A stretch of 35,538 bases of DNA from an uncultured Pelagibacteraceae bacterium (GTDB lineage: Bacteria > Pseudomonadota > Alphaproteobacteria > Pelagibacterales > Pelagibacteraceae), in the NCBI GenBank assembly GCA_902555435.1, contig CACDRL010000013.1:1-35538 (forward strand), given 5' to 3'. The position numbers and the translations under genes are program-made. Each line of letters begins with the position of its first letter. Within the stretch, counting starts at the first letter, position 1. The notes beneath the pieces are model-generated. The model had not been told where the DNA came from. It was given only the letters and a program-made list of their open reading frames with translations, and did not search any database. Below, piece by piece: positions 21,305 through 31,029 of the stretch.

Positions 21305-22459
21305 TTAATTTATTAATCTTTTATACTCTGAATAAGTAGAAAAGCACATTTTTTCAACATTAAATTTTTGAACTATATTTTTTCTTCCCTCATTACCAAT
21401 TAATTTTAATTGAGTTTCGTCAATTGTCAGAGTTTTTAAAATTTTCTGACTTAAAGACTTTGCGTCACCCGCTTTAAATAAATAGCCTGTTTTTTCATCA
21501 ACGACCGTCTCATTAGATCCACCAATATTACTCGCAATAATTGGTTTCTCCATAGATTGGGCCTCTACGGAAACTCTACCAAAAGCTTCTGGTTCAATAG
21601 AAGCTGAAACAATTATATCAGAAACTTTGTAAGCTAATGCCATATCTTTACAGTGATCTATAAATCTTAGCTGTTTAGTCAACCTATATTGTTCTGAAAG
21701 CCTTATTAGTTTTTTTTTATACAAATCTCTTCCCTGATCACTTCCAAGGATAACAGCATAAAATGCCTCATAACCTAATTCAATATTTACAAGATTGATT
21801 GCTTCAATAAATACCTCTTGTCCCTTCCAGGTAGTTAATCTACCAGGCAAAAGTATAATCTTTTTATCTTTTTCTATTTCCCATTGTTTTAATAATTTTT
21901 TCTCTTCAGTTTCAAGTTTTGTGGTAGGGTCAAAGTAATCAACATTAATTCCTCTAAATACTACTAATAATTTTTTTTTTTGATTTAAGTAATTTGAATA
22001 ATTTTCTTTGATGTGTGAAAAAATAAAATTTGAACCTGCAATAATTAAGTCAGATCGAACCATTACTGAATTATATAATTTTTTCAAACTACTTTTAAAA
22101 TTATAAGTTCCATGAAATGTAGTCACAAATTTTCTACTTGTTATCTTGGAGGCTATTAAACAAGACCATGCAGGCGCTCTGCTTCTGGCGTGTACTATCG
22201 AAATATTATTAAATAAAATGATAAAAGTTAAAATTATTGCATTAATTAAAATTAATATTGGATTTTTACTTTGAACTGGAAGTCTAAAAACTTTTACTTT
22301 CTTTTTATCTACAAATTTAAGTAATTCACCACCACTAGTAACTATAAATGATTTACAACCGTTTTCTGGCAAATAGTGAGCAATATCATAACACCCTGTC
22401 TCCGCTCCGCCATAGCCAAGTTTTGGAATTACTTGCAAAACTTTTAAATTAGATGACAT
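21305..22459 (-). CDS. GT4-family glycosyltransferase
   Basis: A 384-residue GT-B enzyme of the GT4 family, probably cytoplasmic or membrane-associated. The N-terminal Rossmann domain starts VLQVIPKLGYGGAETGCYDI with the donor/acceptor loop GGAE. The C-terminal domain has the strand LLPGRLTTWKGQEVFIEAI and the retaining-GT4 EX7E motif EAFGRVSVE within EPEAFGRVSVEAQSMEKPII. A hydrophobic stretch (about 68-86) may touch the membrane. The likely role is sugar addition to lipopolysaccharide core or another envelope glycan; the acceptor cannot be read from sequence. It heads the thrS operon, with its stop abutting the thrS start, which is odd company for a translation gene. Confidence 0.9.
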   Translation of the reverse strand: MSSNLKVLQVIPKLGYGGAETGCYDIAHYLPENGCKSFIVTSGGELLKFVDKKKVKVFRLPVQSKNPILILINAIILTFIILFNNISIVHARSRAPAWSCLIASKITSRKFVTTFHGTYNFKSSLKKLYNSVMVRSDLIIAGSNFIFSHIKENYSNYLNQKKKLLVVFRGINVDYFDPTTKLETEEKKLLKQWEIEKDKKIILLPGRLTTWKGQEVFIEAINLVNIELGYEAFYAVILGSDQGRDLYKKKLIRLSEQYRLTKQLRFIDHCKDMALAYKVSDIIVSASIEPEAFGRVSVEAQSMEKPIIASNIGGSNETVVDEKTGYLFKAGDAKSLSQKILKTLTIDETQLKLIGNEGRKNIVQKFNVEKMCFSTYSEYKRLIN

Positions 22460-22467
22460 TTGATATG

Positions 22468-22473
22468 ATTATA
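22468..22473 (-). promoter_or_regulatory. Possible -10 box for the GT4-thrS-infC unit
   Basis: A perfect TATAAT on the minus strand lies only 8 bases upstream of the GT4 ATG, which would give a nearly leaderless mRNA. On the plus strand, TATAAA at 22491-22496 lies similarly close to the hydrolase ATG at 22502. The whole divergent gap is 42 bases. No good -35 boxes were found. Confidence 0.3.
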
Positions 22474-22501
22474 TATTAATTAACAAATCTTATAAACGAC
22501 T

Positions 22502-23248
22502 ATGGCAAATTTCAGATTCCATAAAATTTCAAAGACTAAGAAAATTAGACATATTTGTAAAATTTATAAAAATTCTCCATTCATAGTTTTTTTACATGGA
22601 TTTATGTCAGATCTTGAGGGAAAAAAACCAGAGGCTTTTTTAAGGTTTGCAATCAAAAATAAAATAAGTTTTCTTGCTTTAGAATATTCTGGTCATGGAA
22701 AATCTACAGGTAAATTTACAAATGGAAATATTTCAAAATGGAGTAAAGAGACTTCCATATTAATAAAGAAATACGTAAAAAATAATAATTTTTATATCAT
22801 TGGTTCCAGCATGGGTGCATGGATTGCTTTAAGACAATTCAAACTATTTAAAAAACAAATTATAGGATTTTTAGGTATTGGGTCGGCACCTGAGTTTTTA
22901 GAAAATTTGATGTGGAAAAAATTCTCCAAAAAAATAAAGCAAGAAACAACACAAAAAGGTATATATCACTTAAAACATGGGAATTATGAGTATCCAATCA
23001 CTTATCAGCTTATAAAAGATGGAAGAAAAAATAGAGTTTTAAATAAAAAAATAAATTTAAAAATTAATATTACCATGGTGCATGGTGAATATGACGAAGC
23101 TGTACCAGTAAGTTATTCGAGAAAAGTTTTAAAAATATTTCCTAAAGCAAAAAAGAAATTAATCATTGTAAAAAAAGGTGACCATAGCCTATCAAATAAG
23201 AAATGGCTCAATATAATTTTAAAAGAATTAAAATTATTAATTAACTAA
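22502..23248 (+). CDS. Alpha/beta hydrolase
   Basis: A 248-residue alpha/beta-fold hydrolase without a signal peptide. The oxyanion segment is FLHGFMSDLEG (30-40), the nucleophile elbow GSSMGAW gives Ser103, and the acid and base are Asp198 (HGEYDEAVP) and His228 (KGDHSLS). The overall pattern, including LEYSGHGKSTGKF, recalls the ABHD10-like thioesterase/esterase group, but the substrate is not predictable. It is divergent from the GT4 gene (42 bases) and its end overlaps the frame-corrected gltB end by 8 bases. Confidence 0.88.
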   Translation: MANFRFHKISKTKKIRHICKIYKNSPFIVFLHGFMSDLEGKKPEAFLRFAIKNKISFLALEYSGHGKSTGKFTNGNISKWSKETSILIKKYVKNNNFYIIGSSMGAWIALRQFKLFKKQIIGFLGIGSAPEFLENLMWKKFSKKIKQETTQKGIYHLKHGNYEYPITYQLIKDGRKNRVLNKKINLKINITMVHGEYDEAVPVSYSRKVLKIFPKAKKKLIIVKKGDHSLSNKKWLNIILKELKLLIN

Positions 23249-26200
23249 CTTCTTTTATAACTTTTTTTAGACTGATAGGGTTTTTTAGTTTATCTAACAT
23301 TTCTTTAGGACAAACTTGAATGAAATTATTAATTTCATTATCATAATTTTCAATTATTTCTTTAGATAACAAAGATCCTGTCTCTTCATGGTGCTCTTTG
23401 ATTAAATTTTTTAAATTCTCTTTCCAATAATCTGTTTCAACATTCTGCCAAACAACTGATTCTGGGTTTACTTTTTTTTTCAAATTCTTGTGATTTGTCA
23501 TAGATAAATGCCATACCACCTGTCATACCAGCAGCAAAGTTATCTCCAACATCTCCAAGAATTACTACAGTTCCACCAGTCATATATTCACAGCCATTAG
23601 AGTCACATCCCTCAATAACCGTAACCGCACCTGAATTTCTTACAGAGAATCTTTCACCGGCTTGACCAGCTGCAAAAAGTTTTCCAGATGTTGCTCCGTA
23701 TAGAACTGTATTTCCTAAAATAGTATTTTCATTCGAAACTAAGTTACTTTCCTCTGGTAGTCTTATAGAAATTGTAGCTCCTGAAAGACCTTTTCCAACA
23801 TAATCGTTTGCATCACCTTTTAATACTAACTTCAAACCTTTGGATGAAAAGGCTCCAAAAGATTGACCAGCTGACCCTTTAAAATTTAATACTAAAAAAT
23901 TATCATCAAGTTTTTCATAACCATATTTTTTATATAAATGGTGAGAAATTCTTGTTCCAACTGCTCTGTGAGTATTTTTAATTAAATATTCTTTTTCAAT
24001 TTTTTCAGAATTATCTAAAGCTTTTTCAATCTCAGGCCATATTTCTTGGTCTAGAGTATCTGGCACCGAATTAATTTCTTGGGTTTCACAGTATCTAGCA
24101 TTGTTTCCAGAATCTGCTTGAACAAACAAAGGATTTAAATCTAAATCATCTAAATTAGGTGAACCCTTACTAACTTGTCTAAGTAAGTCAGTTCTACCTA
24201 TGATGTCATTTAATGATTTAAAGCCCAATTTAGCTAAAATTTCTCTAACCTCAGTTGCTATAAACGTAAATAGATTAACAACCTTATCTGGTGTTCCGGT
24301 AAATTTTTCTCTTAATTTTTCATCTTGAGTACAGACACCAACGGGGCATGTATTTGAATGACATTGTCTTACCATTATGCATCCCATTGCAACTAAAGCA
24401 GTTGTTGCAACTCCATACTCTTCTGCTCCCATCATGGCTGCTATAACAACATCTCTACCTGTTTTAATTCCTCCATCAGTTCTGAGTGTAACTGTGTGTC
24501 TAAGATTATTTAATGTTAAAACCTGATTAGCCTCTGTTAATCCCATCTCCCAAGGGATACCTACGTATTTTACACTTGTTTGCGGTGTAGCTCCAGTTCC
24601 ACCATTATGTCCTGAAATTAGTATTATATCTGCTTTTGCTTTAGCAACTCCTGCAGCAATAGTCCCAACTCCTGAGGATGCAACCAGTTTTACTCCAACT
24701 CTTGCTTTTGGATTAATCTGTTTTAAATCATAAATAAGCTGTGCAAGATCTTCAATTGAATAAATATCGTGGTGTGGTGGAGGAGAAATTAGTGTTACTC
24801 CAGGTGTTGAGTGTCTTAACTTTGCTATTTCATCAGTTACTTTGAAGCCTGGAAGTTGTCCACCTTCTCCAGGCTTTGCACCTTGTGCAATTTTTATTTC
24901 AATCTCATTACAATTATTTAAATAATTAACTGTTACACCAAATCTTGCTGAGGCTATTTGTTTTACTCTTGAGTTTGCGCTATCTCCATTATCTAACACT
25001 TTAAATCTTTTTTCATCTTCACCACCTTCACCACTACAAGAAGCTCCTTTAATTCTATTCATGCCTGTAGCCAAAGTTTCATGCGCCTCTTTAGATAAAG
25101 CACCATGAGACATGCTTCCACTTCCAAATCTTTTTAAAATATTTTCTATTGGTTCTACTTCTGAAATATCTATAGATCCTCTTAATTTTTTTTCTCTAAA
25201 ATCAATTAGGTCCCTTAAATTTATTGGCGGTAAATTATAAATACCCTCCGCATATCTTTTGTAAGCGTCATAAGAATTAGAACCAACTGCACTTTGGAGT
25301 AAATGTATAAGTTTCCCTTGGTATTGGTGTGTTTCTCCATTTTTTCTATATCTATAAATCCCTCCAATAGGAAGGATTGTTTCAGTGCTTTCAAATGCTT
25401 CTTTATGAATTGCTCTTATTTTTTTTTCAATTCCAGTAAGTCCAATACCAGAAATTTTAGACACAACTCCTGGAAAATAATCCGAAACAATAGTTCTACT
25501 TAATCCAACAGTCTCGAAATTGCATCCACCTCTGTAAGAACTTAAAACAGAGATACCCATCTTAGACATGATTTTTAATAAACCTGCATTGACAGATTTA
25601 ATGTATCTTTCAACGCATTCTTCAAAACTAAACTTTCCAAATAATTTTTTTTCAAATCTTTGATATAAGCTATCAAATGCCAAATAAGGATTGACCGTTG
25701 TTGCTCCAACACCAATTAAAGTTGCAAAAGAGTGTGTATCTAATGCTTCTCCAGATTGGACATTGATTGACACATAGCCTCTTAATTTTTTCTCAATTAA
25801 ATACGAGTTAATTGCACCAACTGCAAGTAGCATCGGAATTGGAAGTTTTGAGATTGACAAATCTTTATCGCTAAGAATTAATTGCGTAACACCCTGTCTA
25901 ACAGCAATTTCTGCATCTTTTTGAATTTTTTTAATAGCATCGTACAAACTATTATTTTCTGCAAAGGTACAATCAATTATTGCTGAGTTGTTTCCAAAAA
26001 AATCAATGAATTTTTCAAACTGAGAATTAGATAAGATTGGGCTATTAAGAACATAAATATTCTGTTTTGTTAAATTATCAAAATCTAGAATATTGCCAAG
26101 ATTTCCAAATCTTGTTTTTAGACTCATTACTTTATTTTCTCTCAACGAGTCTATTGGTGGATTTGTAACTTGACTAAAATTTTGTCTAAAAAAATGATAA

Positions 26201-27747
26201 AGAGGTCTATATTTATCTGATAGCACAGCTAAAGGGGTATCATCACCCATAGACCCTGTTGCCTCTTTTGCATCCTCTGCCATAGGGTGTAAAATTAATT
26301 CAAGATCCTCTAAACTAATTCCAAAAGTATATTGTCTTCTTCTTAAATCATCACCTAAATAAGAATTTTTTTCATCCTCAATCGTTAGCTTGTCATCTAA
26401 ATCAATAATTTGTGAATTAAAATGCTTGTACTCTTTTGCTAAATAATCCTTAATTTGTTTATTAGTAAATACTTTTCCTTTTTCAATTCTTACTCCAATA
26501 ATTTCTCCAGGACCTAATCTTCCTTTTGATAAAATTCTTTTTTCATTTAGCTCAATCATCCCAGTTTCTGAGCCTGCAAACAATAATTTATCCTTTGTGA
26601 TTGCATATCTTAAAGGTCTTAGTCCATTTCTATCATTCGCAGCAATAACCCACTCGTTGTCAGTTCCAGCTATAGCAGCAGGTCCATCCCAAGGTTCCAT
26701 CGTGCTATTTAAAAAGTTAAATAATTGCTGATGATCTTTTGGCAAGGTTTTATTTTTCTTGGACCATGCATCAGGAACTAACATTAGTTTAGCCAATGGT
26801 GCAGGTTGACCTGAAATATTTAATAATTCGAAAACATTATCTAGAGCTGCAGAATCTGAGGCTCCTTGTTGAATAACTGGCTTAAGATTTTCTACGTTAT
26901 CAAATAATGGACTATTCATTTCTTGTTCATGAACTTTCATCCAATTTTTATTTCCCCTATAAGTATTAATTTCTCCATTATGTGCAATTGCTCTGAATGG
27001 TTGAGCAAGATTCCAACTTGGAGCTGTATTGGTTGAAAACCGCTGATGAAATATTGCATATCTTGATACAAATCTTTCATCACTTAAATCTAGATAAAAT
27101 TCTGAAATTGCTTCAGCTAAAAACATTCCTTTGTAAATAATTGACTTTGAACTTAACGAACAAATATAAAAATTATTCAATGATTTTTTGAAGGCTTCAT
27201 TTTCTATTTTTCTTCTTGTCTCATAAATTTTTCTCTCCAAATCTTTATTTGTGAGTTCTTTATTGTGGGGTTTAAAAAGTACCTGAATAATCTCAGGCAT
27301 AGTATGAAAAGCTTTTTCACCTAAAACCTTTGGATTAACAGGAACTTGTCTCCAGCCATAAATATTAAAATCATTTTTCGTTAGTTCACTTTCAACGATT
27401 GTTTTACAACTCTCTTGTGCTGCATAGTCGTTACGTGGAAGAAAAATCATTCCTACGCAGATGTCAGAACTATCATGCGTATGTCCCGTAACCTCAATTT
27501 TCTCAATAAAAAAATCTTTTGGAATTTCTAGGTGAATTCCCGCTCCATCTCCTGTTTTCCCATCGGCATCTACTGCACCCCTATGCCAAACTGCTTTTAA
27601 AGCTTCAATTCCATATTCAACCACATTCCTAGATTTTTTCCCCTCTGTTGAAGCTATTAAACCTACTCCACAAGCATCATGTTCCATATCCTCAGAATAG
27701 ACATTGTTTTTCTTAAGTAGATCAAAATTTTTTTTATAGGTTTTCAT
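23241..27747 (-). CDS. gltB: Glutamate synthase (NADPH) large subunit, frameshifted near the C-terminus
   Basis: GltB makes glutamate from 2-oxoglutarate and glutamine with electrons from GltD. After a 25-residue propeptide the nucleophile Cys26 (HDACGVG) opens the glutaminase domain. The FMN/synthase domain follows with GEGGQLPGFKV and SGHNGGTGATP, then the 3Fe-4S cysteines 1123, 1129 and 1134 (CIMVRQCHSNTC), and the GxGxG beta-helix domain (about 1280-1415). The uninterrupted frame ends at 23437 after 1436 residues. One extra A in the coding-strand A9 run (plus T9, 23472-23480) hides the real tail, which continues EKKVNPESVVWQNVETDYW to a stop at 23241. The corrected protein is 1501 residues, normal for the family. 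It overlaps gltD by one base (TAATG). Confidence 0.93.
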
Positions 27748-29186
27748 TAAGCTACTTTTTTTTCATTTTTGGATTTGATTTCTAAATGATTTTTTATGGA
27801 ATTCGCTGCATCTCTCCCATCTTTAATTGCCCAAACAACTAATGAAGCTCCTCTAACTATATCCCCAGCAGCAAAAACACCACTTAGATTGGTTTCCATA
27901 GTATCAAAATCAGTCTTTATTGTTCCCCATTTTGTAACTTGAAGTTCATTGCTATCAAATAAATTAGGTAAATCCTCAGGATCAAATCCAAGAGCTTTAA
28001 TAACCATATCTGCTTTTATTTCATAGCTTGATCCTTCTTGAACTTCAGGTTTTCTTCTTCCAGTTTCATCTGGTTCACCTAGCTTTATTTGATCTACAAC
28101 TAAATTTTCTACCTTATTAGTTCCTTTAAATTCTTTAGGACTAGATAACCAAACAAATTCAACACCTTCTTCTTCTGCATTTGCAACTTCTCTAGCTGAA
28201 CCAGGCATATTTTCTTTATCTCTTCTGTACAAGCATTTTACTGATTTTGCTTTTTGTCTTACTGAAGTTCTCACACAATCCATTGCTGTATCACCTCCAC
28301 CAATTACAACAACATCTTTTCCTTCTGCATTTAAAATTCCCTTGTCAAATAATTCAACCTCATCACCCAATCCTTTCTTGTTTGATGCTGTAAGAAAATC
28401 CATTGCTGGAAAAATATTATCTAAATCATTTCCTGGTAAATTAACTTCTCTTGCTTTGTAAACTCCTGTTGCAATTAATACTGCATCATGTTTTTTTCTT
28501 AATTGCTCTAAACTTGCATCCTTGCCAACTTCGAAATTTTGTATGAATTCTATTCCACCGTCTTTTAAAAGTTTTGTTCGTCTTTCAACTATTTCTTTTT
28601 CTAATTTAAAATTTGGAATTCCATATATTAACAATCCTCCAGCTCTATCATAACGATCGTAAACTGTAATTTTATACCCATTTTTTCTTAACTGTTCTGC
28701 CGCCGCTAATCCAGCAGGACCAGCTCCTATAATTCCAACACTTTGATTTTTTTCATTTGTAACTTCAATTGGTTTAACCCAACCTTGTTCCCAGGCGTTA
28801 TCTGTTATATATTTTTCGACAGAACCAATTGTAACTGTTCCATGACCCGACTGTTCAATTACACAATTCCCCTCACACAATCTATCTTGCGGACATATTC
28901 TTCCACAAACCTCAGGCATATTGTTAGTGCTTTGGGATAGCTCGTATGCTTCTTTTAATCTTCCCTCCGCAGTTAACTTTAGCCAATCTGGAATATTGTT
29001 ACTTAAAGGACAATGAACCTGACAGAATGGAACTCCACACTGAGAACATCTACTTGATTGTTCTTTCGCTTTTTCATTGATATATTCGTCATATATCTCG
29101 TTAAAATCCTTTTTTCTTTGATCAACTTCCCTTTTAGGTGGAGTTTGTTGACCTATTTTTACAAATTTTAACATTTTGTCAGTCAT
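27747..29186 (-). CDS. gltD: Glutamate synthase (NADPH) small subunit
   Basis: GltD passes electrons from NADPH through FAD and 4Fe-4S clusters to GltB. From the ATG at 29186 it is 479 residues; a TTG at 29207 and an ATG at 29174 are alternatives. The N-terminal cluster cysteines are in CSQCGVPFCQVHCP and CGRICPQDRLCEGNC. The FAD site is IIGAGPAGLAAAEQLRKNGY with RAGGLLIYGIPNFKL; the NADPH site is VVIGGGDTAMDC; a second FAD motif, GVFAAGDIVRGASLVVWAI, is near the end. Its last base is the first base of gltB. A 160-base leader with a bulged hairpin lies upstream, the longest non-coding gap of the window. Confidence 0.96.
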   Translation of the reverse strand: MTDKMLKFVKIGQQTPPKREVDQRKKDFNEIYDEYINEKAKEQSSRCSQCGVPFCQVHCPLSNNIPDWLKLTAEGRLKEAYELSQSTNNMPEVCGRICPQDRLCEGNCVIEQSGHGTVTIGSVEKYITDNAWEQGWVKPIEVTNEKNQSVGIIGAGPAGLAAAEQLRKNGYKITVYDRYDRAGGLLIYGIPNFKLEKEIVERRTKLLKDGGIEFIQNFEVGKDASLEQLRKKHDAVLIATGVYKAREVNLPGNDLDNIFPAMDFLTASNKKGLGDEVELFDKGILNAEGKDVVVIGGGDTAMDCVRTSVRQKAKSVKCLYRRDKENMPGSAREVANAEEEGVEFVWLSSPKEFKGTNKVENLVVDQIKLGEPDETGRRKPEVQEGSSYEIKADMVIKALGFDPEDLPNLFDSNELQVTKWGTIKTDFDTMETNLSGVFAAGDIVRGASLVVWAIKDGRDAANSIKNHLEIKSKNEKKVA

Positions 29187-29235
29187 AAAAAATATAAGTT
29201 TCGGCAAATTATATAATGATTTTATTTAATAAAGG

Positions 29236-29266
29236 ATTAAATAGGTCATATTTATTGACCTTTAAT
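29236..29266. promoter_or_regulatory. Bulged inverted repeat between gltD and uppP
   Basis: ATTAAA-TA-GGTCA pairs with TGACC-TTTAAT around a 7-base loop: 11 base pairs with a two-base bulge. It lies 50-80 bases upstream of gltD and about 100 bases upstream of uppP on the other strand. It could be an operator, a leader hairpin of gltD, or carry the -35 box TTGACC (29255-29260) for uppP with TATAAA at 29280-29285 (19-base spacing). The rest of 29208-29368 holds a minus-strand TATAAT (29213-29208) and a small palindrome CATAG-CTA-CTATG (29307-29319), and no gene. Confidence 0.4.
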
Positions 29267-29368
29267 CTCTCATTTTCGTTATAAATAAACAGGTTTCGAA
29301 TAAATGCATAGCTACTATGATCAAATCGTATTGTTTGAAATATAAACTTTATAAGTTACGAAGAAATT

Positions 29369-30133
29369 ATGTTTCAGAATATTATAGAAGTTTTAATCCT
29401 TTCAGCAATTCAAGGGATCTCGGAATTTCTTCCAATAAGTTCTTCTGCCCATTTAATTTTAGTTTCAAGTTTATATGAATTTAAATCTAGCTCATTACTA
29501 ATTGATATTAGTCTTCATTTAGGATCTCTTGTTGCAATAGTTTATTATTTCAAAGAAGAGCTATTAAACATCAATAAAAATAAGAGATTAATAAGTTTAA
29601 TTATTATTGGATCTATTCCATTAATAATCTTTGGATATATTTTATATACTACAGGATTAATTTACAGCTTACGAAACATTGAAACTATTGCATGGACAAC
29701 TTTAATATTTGCAATTGTTTTATATATTTCAGACAAAAGTCGCTTTGATAAAAAAATTTCCTCAAATTTAAATATTCAATCAATTCTATTTATAGGAATA
29801 ATGCAAATTTTATCTTTAATACCAGGGGTAAGCAGAGCGGGTGTTACAATAACAGCTGCGAGGATTTTGAAATTTAATAGAGTGGATTCGAGTAAAATAT
29901 CTTTTTTACTATCTATCCCAGCATTAGCTGGTGCAAGTGTACTTAGTTTAAAAGATATTTTTAATCAACCAACAGAATTTAATTATTTGGTAATAATTGC
30001 AATTATATCTTCTTTTATTTTTTCTTTTTTAACAGTTAAATATTTTTTAATTTTTATAAATAAGTTTTCTATGAATGCATTTGTAATTTATAGAATTATA
30101 ATTGCTTTAGTATTGTTTAGTTTAATTTATTAA
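29369..30133 (+). CDS. uppP: Undecaprenyl-diphosphatase (BacA/UppP)
   Basis: An integral membrane enzyme that dephosphorylates undecaprenyl diphosphate to recycle the lipid carrier for peptidoglycan and other envelope glycans. The 254 residues form about eight hydrophobic segments. The two signature regions are present: AIQGISEFLPISSSAHLIL (about 13-31), carrying the Glu of the active site and the SSSAH run, and LIPGVSRAGVTITAAR (about 150-165) with the catalytic Ser/Arg. It is slightly shorter than E. coli UppP (273). A GAAGAA sequence just before the ATG may serve as ribosome-binding site. Its end overlaps the convergent EamA gene by four bases. Confidence 0.96.
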   Translation: MFQNIIEVLILSAIQGISEFLPISSSAHLILVSSLYEFKSSSLLIDISLHLGSLVAIVYYFKEELLNINKNKRLISLIIIGSIPLIIFGYILYTTGLIYSLRNIETIAWTTLIFAIVLYISDKSRFDKKISSNLNIQSILFIGIMQILSLIPGVSRAGVTITAARILKFNRVDSSKISFLLSIPALAGASVLSLKDIFNQPTEFNYLVIIAIISSFIFSFLTVKYFLIFINKFSMNAFVIYRIIIALVLFSLIY

Positions 30134-31023
30134 ATTTTTTTTCTTTTTATAAGAGGAAGTAATTGTGACAATAAAACTCCACACAAAATAAAAAAGCATC
30201 CAAGTATATTATTTATATCTAATACTTGATTTAAAATAAACCATGCCGCTACAGTTGCAAATACACCTTCAAGAGAGAAAATAATTGCTGCTGGTGCAGG
30301 TGTAATATTTTTTTGTGCATAAATCTGTAATACAAATGCAAAGCCTCCGGATAATATTCCAGCATATAATATAGAATATATTTCCATTAGAATGTTATTC
30401 CAAACAAATTCTTCATAAAGAATTCCAATTAAAAAAGATAAAATAGCTACAATTAAAGTTTGAATTGCTCCAATTGTAAGTGGAAGATTATATTTAAAAA
30501 TAATAATACCAGTAAATATAATATGTGTGCTCCAAAATAAAGCTCCAAGTACAACTAAAGTATCACCCAACCTAACTGTTGCATCGTAAAAATTTGTTAA
30601 TAAATATCCTCCAATTAAACACAAAATTACTGAAGGCCAAACACTCCAGTGAATTGATTTTTTTCCAAACAGATAAATTATGATAGGCACCATAGGCACA
30701 TAAAAGATTGTAAAAAAGGCTGCATTTGCGACATCTGTATAGAGCAAAGCAACCTGTTGTAATGCAGAACCTAAAAATAAGGATAGTCCTATTAAAGACA
30801 CATAAATTATAAATGTTTTTTTATCTGTTTTTAATTCTGATTTAAAATTTTTTAACTCAAATAAAATTACGAGTGGGGTAATAGCTAAAAAACCAACAAA
30901 GAATCTGACAGCATTAAATGTAAAAGGACCAATATTGTCCATCCCAGTATCTTGAGCAATAAAAGTTGTGCCCCATATAAAAGTGCATAACAAAGCACTA
31001 AATAGGGAAATGGACTTAGACAT
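30130..31023 (-). CDS. EamA/DMT-superfamily transporter
   Basis: A 297-residue membrane protein with about ten hydrophobic segments arranged as two EamA repeats. The first starts ALLCTFIWGTTFIAQDTG and the second is about residues 150-290 with PAPAAIIFSLEGVFATVAAW, the typical end of an EamA half. Members export or import small metabolites (amino acids, purines, nucleotide sugars); the substrate cannot be told from sequence. It follows aceF by six bases, so it is probably co-transcribed with pyruvate dehydrogenase, which may hint at a metabolite near pyruvate or acetyl-CoA; that is inference only. Confidence 0.88.
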   Translation of the reverse strand: MSKSISLFSALLCTFIWGTTFIAQDTGMDNIGPFTFNAVRFFVGFLAITPLVILFELKNFKSELKTDKKTFIIYVSLIGLSLFLGSALQQVALLYTDVANAAFFTIFYVPMVPIIIYLFGKKSIHWSVWPSVILCLIGGYLLTNFYDATVRLGDTLVVLGALFWSTHIIFTGIIIFKYNLPLTIGAIQTLIVAILSFLIGILYEEFVWNNILMEIYSILYAGILSGGFAFVLQIYAQKNITPAPAAIIFSLEGVFATVAAWFILNQVLDINNILGCFFILCGVLLSQLLPLIKRKKI

Positions 31024-31029
31024 TTTTGA

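Noticed and set aside
23241..23519. A separate 92-residue gene
   Set aside because: It encodes the conserved C-terminal tail of GltB (VNPESVVWQ and QVCPKEMLDKL) displaced by the A9 frame break.
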